Source: Pseudomonadota bacterium
GTDB lineage: Bacteria > Pseudomonadota > Alphaproteobacteria > Micropepsales > Micropepsaceae
Direction: 5' to 3'
Assembly (NCBI GenBank): GCA_023427355.1
Contig: JAEZBK010000134.1
Location: forward strand, 1-6,488
Length of the DNA stretch: 6,488 nt
The translations under genes and the position numbers were made by a program. Positions 3,688-6,488 of this stretch are shown in pieces. Position 1 is the first letter of the stretch. Every line of letters starts with the position of its first letter. A model generated the notes under the pieces. It was not told where the DNA came from, ran no database searches, and was given only the letters and a program-made list of their open reading frames with translations.

Positions 3688-5774
3688 TGTCGGAACAATG
3701 GATCGCCCGGTTGCGGCAGCACCCATGGCTGAAGGCGGGCGAGCCTTACGCCCCCTGGGCCGCGCGCATCCTGGCGGCCATCGCGGTCCCGCTCGCGCTG
3801 GCCTATCTGGCGCCGCAGTTCCTGGGCCTCTTCTCCGGCCGCCTCGACCCGAAGATGGACCTGTATGCGGTGAACCGGCCCACTGCCTTCACCTTCCTCG
3901 ATGCGGGCGGCAACGAAGTCGGCCATCGCGGCGCGGTGGTGGGCGCGCGCCTGAAGCTGGAAGAGATGCCGGCCTTCCTTCCGGCGGCCTTCATCGCCAT
4001 GGAGGATCGCCGCTTCTATTCCCACAACGGCGTGGACCCGGTCGGCCTGACGCGCGCCATGCTGCTCAACCTGCGCGCGGGCCGCGTGGTCGCGGGCGGC
4101 TCCCCCATCAGCCAGCAGACCGCCAAGATCGTCTACACCCAGCAGGAACGCACCTTCTCGCGCAAGCTGACCGAGCTGGTGAATGCCGCGGGCCTGGAAA
4201 AGTCGCTCACCAAGAAACAGATCCTCGAACTCTATCTCAACCGCATCTATCTGGGCTCCGGCGCCTATGGCGTCGATGGCGCGGCGCGCGTCTATTTCGG
4301 CGTCTCGGCGCGCGAGGTGACGCTGGCCCAGGCCGCCATGCTGGCGACGCTGACGCGCGCCCCGTCCGTCTTCTCGCCCCGCCGCGACCTGGTGGCGGCG
4401 CAGCAGCGCGCAAGCTGGGTGCTGGATTCCATGGTCGAAACCGGCGTCATCACCGCGCAGGAAGCCCGCGCCGCCCGCGCCAAACCCGCCAGCGTGATCG
4501 ACCGCCAGCGGCTGGAAGCGCGCAACTATTTCCTCGACACCGCCGCCGAAGAGGCCAAGAAGCTCGCCGGCCCCAACGCCAGCGGCGATTTGATCGTCCA
4601 CACGACGCTGGAGCCGCGCCTGCAGGAAGCCGCCCGCGCCGCTGTCGCCGCCGCCATCGAAAAGAACGGCAAGCGCCTGCGTGTCGGCGAGGCCGCGGTG
4701 GTGATGATGAAGCCCGACGGCGCGGTCAGCGCCCTGATCGGCGGCAGCGACTATACTGAGTCCGTCTTCAACCGCGCCACCCAGGCCCGCCGCCAGCCCG
4801 GCAGCGCCTTCAAGCCCTTCGTCTATCTCACCGCGCTGGAACAGGGCGTGACGCCCTGGGATTGGCGCGACGATGCCCCCGTGGACATCAATGGCTATCG
4901 TCCCACCAATTTCGGCCAGAATGAATATGGCACCGTCACGGTGGTCGAGGCGCTGACCCACTCGATCAACACCATCGCCGTGTCGCTGGCCCAGGAAGCG
5001 GGCATCGGCAATGTCATCGCCACCGCCAAGCGCGTGGGCATCGCCTCGCCCCTGGCCGCCAACGCCTCGCTGGCGCTGGGCACCTCCGAAGTCACGCCGC
5101 TCGAACTGACATCGGCCTATGCCGTCTTCGCCAATGGCGGCATGGCGGTCTCGCCCTATTTCGTCACCCGCGTGGATGGCGCGGCGGGCACCCGCACCTA
5201 TTACACCCGCAAGCCCCCCCAGCCGCGCCGCGTCATCAACCAGGGCGTCAACCGCGACCTGCTGGCCATGCTGTGGAACGTGGTGGTCTATGGCACCGGC
5301 AGCGCCTCGCGCCTGCCCGGCCGTGAATCCGGCGGCAAGACCGGCACCACCCAGGACTCCAACGATGCCTGGTTCGTCGGCTTCACCACCGACTATGTCA
5401 CCGGCGTCTGGTTCGGCAATGACGACAATTCCTCCACCCGCGTCACGGGCAGCACCCTTCCGGCGCAGCTCTGGCGCACCGTGATGCTGGAAGCCGAGAA
5501 AGGCCTGCCGCCGCGCGGCCTGGACCGTTCCCCGCCGCAGGAGCCCCGCGACCCCTTCTTCCTGAGCACCCGCGAAACCGGCTCCGGCGAAGGCAACGCG
5601 CTGGCGGGCATCGGCGACAACCTGCCCCGCTTCAACCAAGGCTTCGAGGAAGCGCAGCCGCAAGAGGCCCCACCGCCGCGCCGCCGCAGCCGCGGCCTGT
5701 TCGGCTGGCTGTTCGGGGATGACGAGGAAGACGCGCCTGCGGAAAGTCCGCCGCCACAGTCCCGCCCGGAATAA
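3687..5774 (+). CDS. Bifunctional class A penicillin-binding protein (PBP1A family)
   Basis: Peptidoglycan synthase of 695 residues that polymerises lipid II and cross-links the glycan strands in the periplasm. A cytoplasmic stub is followed by one membrane anchor (about 24-46). The GT51 glycosyltransferase domain (about 85-260) shows EDRRFYSH with catalytic E106, GGSPISQQ (137-144), RKLTE with E163, and KKQILELYLNRIYLGSGAYG (176-195). The transpeptidase domain (about 330-600) has SAFK with nucleophile S373 and K376, SIN (426-428) and KTGT (551-554), so both activities look intact. It is shorter than the roughly 800-850 residues usual for PBP1A, with little room between the domains for the extra OB-type insert. 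In GGSPISQQ a Pro replaces the usual Thr of GGSTITQQ. The tail is low-complexity: Arg cluster, LFGWLFG, acidic run, Pro-rich end. The ATG at 3687 has no Shine-Dalgarno, and an in-frame TGA at 3651 leaves no good upstream start. The substrate-binding protein gene begins 18 bases after its stop. Confidence 0.95.
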   Translation: MSEQWIARLRQHPWLKAGEPYAPWAARILAAIAVPLALAYLAPQFLGLFSGRLDPKMDLYAVNRPTAFTFLDAGGNEVGHRGAVVGARLKLEEMPAFLPAAFIAMEDRRFYSHNGVDPVGLTRAMLLNLRAGRVVAGGSPISQQTAKIVYTQQERTFSRKLTELVNAAGLEKSLTKKQILELYLNRIYLGSGAYGVDGAARVYFGVSAREVTLAQAAMLATLTRAPSVFSPRRDLVAAQQRASWVLDSMVETGVITAQEARAARAKPASVIDRQRLEARNYFLDTAAEEAKKLAGPNASGDLIVHTTLEPRLQEAARAAVAAAIEKNGKRLRVGEAAVVMMKPDGAVSALIGGSDYTESVFNRATQARRQPGSAFKPFVYLTALEQGVTPWDWRDDAPVDINGYRPTNFGQNEYGTVTVVEALTHSINTIAVSLAQEAGIGNVIATAKRVGIASPLAANASLALGTSEVTPLELTSAYAVFANGGMAVSPYFVTRVDGAAGTRTYYTRKPPQPRRVINQGVNRDLLAMLWNVVVYGTGSASRLPGRESGGKTGTTQDSNDAWFVGFTTDYVTGVWFGNDDNSSTRVTGSTLPAQLWRTVMLEAEKGLPPRGLDRSPPQEPRDPFFLSTRETGSGEGNALAGIGDNLPRFNQGFEEAQPQEAPPPRRRSRGLFGWLFGDDEEDAPAESPPPQSRPE

Positions 5775-5777
5775 ATG

Positions 5778-5792
5778 TGCTATAAGGGCCGC
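5778..5792 (+). promoter_or_regulatory. Extended -10 element and ribosome site before the substrate-binding protein gene
   Basis: The 18-base gap after the penicillin-binding protein stop contains TGCTATAAG (5778-5786), a near match to the extended -10 pattern TG-N-TATAAT. Overlapping it is AAGGG (5784-5788), a Shine-Dalgarno-like sequence only 4 bases before the ATG. If the -10 is used, transcription would begin at about 5793, the A of the start codon, giving a leaderless message. If the gene is read through from upstream, AAGGG would serve as the ribosome site. No good -35 is seen, which an extended -10 does not strictly need. Confidence 0.35.
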
Positions 5793-6488
5793 ATGAAGCG
5801 CGCGCTCCTTGCCCTGGCCCTTATTCTCCTCGCCCTGCCTGCGGCGGCGGCGACCAAGGTCACCTTCGTCACCGACTGGAAGGCGCAGGCCGAACATGGC
5901 GGCTTCTATTACGCGCTGGCCGAAGGTCTCTATGCCAGGCGCGGCCTGGACGTGACCATCATCCAGGGCGGCCCCGAAGTGAATGTGCCGCAACTGCTGC
6001 TCACCGGCGCCGCCGATTTCGGCATGGGCTCCAACAGCTTCATCGCGATGAACCTGGTGCGCCAGAACCTGCCGCTCAAGGCGGTGATGGCGGTGTTTCA
6101 GAAGGATCCGCAGGTGCTGATGAGCCATCCGCGCCGCGACATCAATTCGCTCGCCGACATGAAAGGCAAGCCGATCCTGGTCTCGACCGCGGCCACCACC
6201 AGCTTCTGGCCCTGGCTGAAGGCGCGCTTCGGCTTCTCAGACGCCCAAATCCGCAAATACACGCACAACCTGGCGCCCTTCATCGTCAATCCCAACGCCA
6301 TCCAGGAAGGCTATCTCACCTCCGAACCCTTCACGGTGGAACAGCAGGCCAAATTCCGGCCCAAGGTCTTCCTGCTCGCCGATTACGGCTATCCCGGTTA
6401 TGCCAACATGGTGATGGTGCCGCAGAAGTGGATCGACAGCGATCCCAAGACGGTTCAGGCCTTCGTCAACGCCACGCGCGACGGCTGG
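5793..6488 (+). CDS. ABC-transporter substrate-binding protein, NMT1/THI5-like, N-terminal part
   Basis: The first 232 residues are present; the gene runs off the right edge in frame. A signal peptide is obvious: MKRA, a Leu/Ala core and a PAAAA end, with cleavage probably after A20. There is no lipobox cysteine, so a free periplasmic protein is expected. The segment VTFVTDWKAQAEHGGFYYAL (23-42) followed by AEGLYARRGLDVTI is typical of the NMT1/THI5/SsuA solute-binding family. LLLTGAADFGMGSNSF and the SLADMKGKPILVST segment fit the bilobed fold. Members bind thiamine-pyrimidine precursors, sulfonates, taurine, nitrate or other small molecules. The TDW...AEHGGFYYALAEGLY wording is closest to proteins annotated for pyrimidine precursors, but the ligand cannot be fixed here. 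Permease and ATPase genes would be expected just beyond the window. It may be co-transcribed with the penicillin-binding protein gene, but an extended -10 in the gap allows independent expression. Confidence 0.9.
   Translation, partial: MKRALLALALILLALPAAAATKVTFVTDWKAQAEHGGFYYALAEGLYARRGLDVTIIQGGPEVNVPQLLLTGAADFGMGSNSFIAMNLVRQNLPLKAVMAVFQKDPQVLMSHPRRDINSLADMKGKPILVSTAATTSFWPWLKARFGFSDAQIRKYTHNLAPFIVNPNAIQEGYLTSEPFTVEQQAKFRPKVFLLADYGYPGYANMVMVPQKWIDSDPKTVQAFVNATRDGW

Noticed and set aside
3522..6128. 868-codon open frame on the minus strand opposite the penicillin-binding protein gene
   Set aside because: It is antisense to a gene with all catalytic motifs. Its product is a low-complexity His/Gly/Ala/Arg mixture, typical of shadow frames in GC-rich DNA.
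1..6488. CRISPR array, tRNA or rRNA genes, insertion sequence, att site
   Set aside because: No regularly spaced repeats, no tRNA-like fold with CCA-type arms, no transposase gene and no terminal inverted repeats with target duplication were seen.

Overview
The window is very GC-rich, with strong G/C preference at third codon positions. Its proteins look alphaproteobacterial: a terminase and portal of the gene-transfer-agent (GTA) type, a short class A penicillin-binding protein and a THI5/NMT1-type periplasmic protein. The order cannot be fixed from sequence alone.

Left half (1-3363), mostly minus strand: a DNA-packaging module in the order small terminase-like protein (3363-3019), terminase large subunit (3110-1821) and HK97-type portal (1350-202). 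A cysteine-rich YkgJ-type protein (182 to the window edge) follows 19 bases after the portal. A 135-residue plus-strand gene of unknown function (1412-1819) sits between terminase and portal. It converges on the terminase with one base between the stop codons and diverges from the portal with a 61-base gap. The module is therefore split by an opposite-strand gene, which is unusual for a GTA head cluster. In the part visible here, no prohead protease or capsid gene follows the portal.

Centre (3364-3686): about 320 bases without a convincing gene, separating the divergent packaging module and penicillin-binding protein gene. It is full of symmetry. From left to right there is a GNRA-loop hairpin over a Shine-Dalgarno sequence and a four-codon ORF in front of the small terminase gene; a 96-base nested palindrome (3424-3519) that can fold as a three-way junction; a perfect 8+8 inverted repeat (3532-3555); a -10-like TACAAT; a leader that can close on itself through GATAGCAG/CTGCTATC; and a 12-base direct repeat whose second copy runs into the penicillin-binding protein start codon.

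Right half (3687-6488), plus strand: a complete bifunctional penicillin-binding protein with intact catalytic residues, then, 18 bases later, the first 232 residues of a secreted ABC-transporter substrate-binding protein that runs off the window. Both starts have features compatible with short-leader or leaderless transcripts.

The packaging genes would work together: the small subunit recognises DNA, the large subunit cuts and pumps it, and the portal is the channel. Nothing in the sequence ties them functionally to the cell-wall and transporter genes. The most distinctive features are the split module and the structured central intergenic region.
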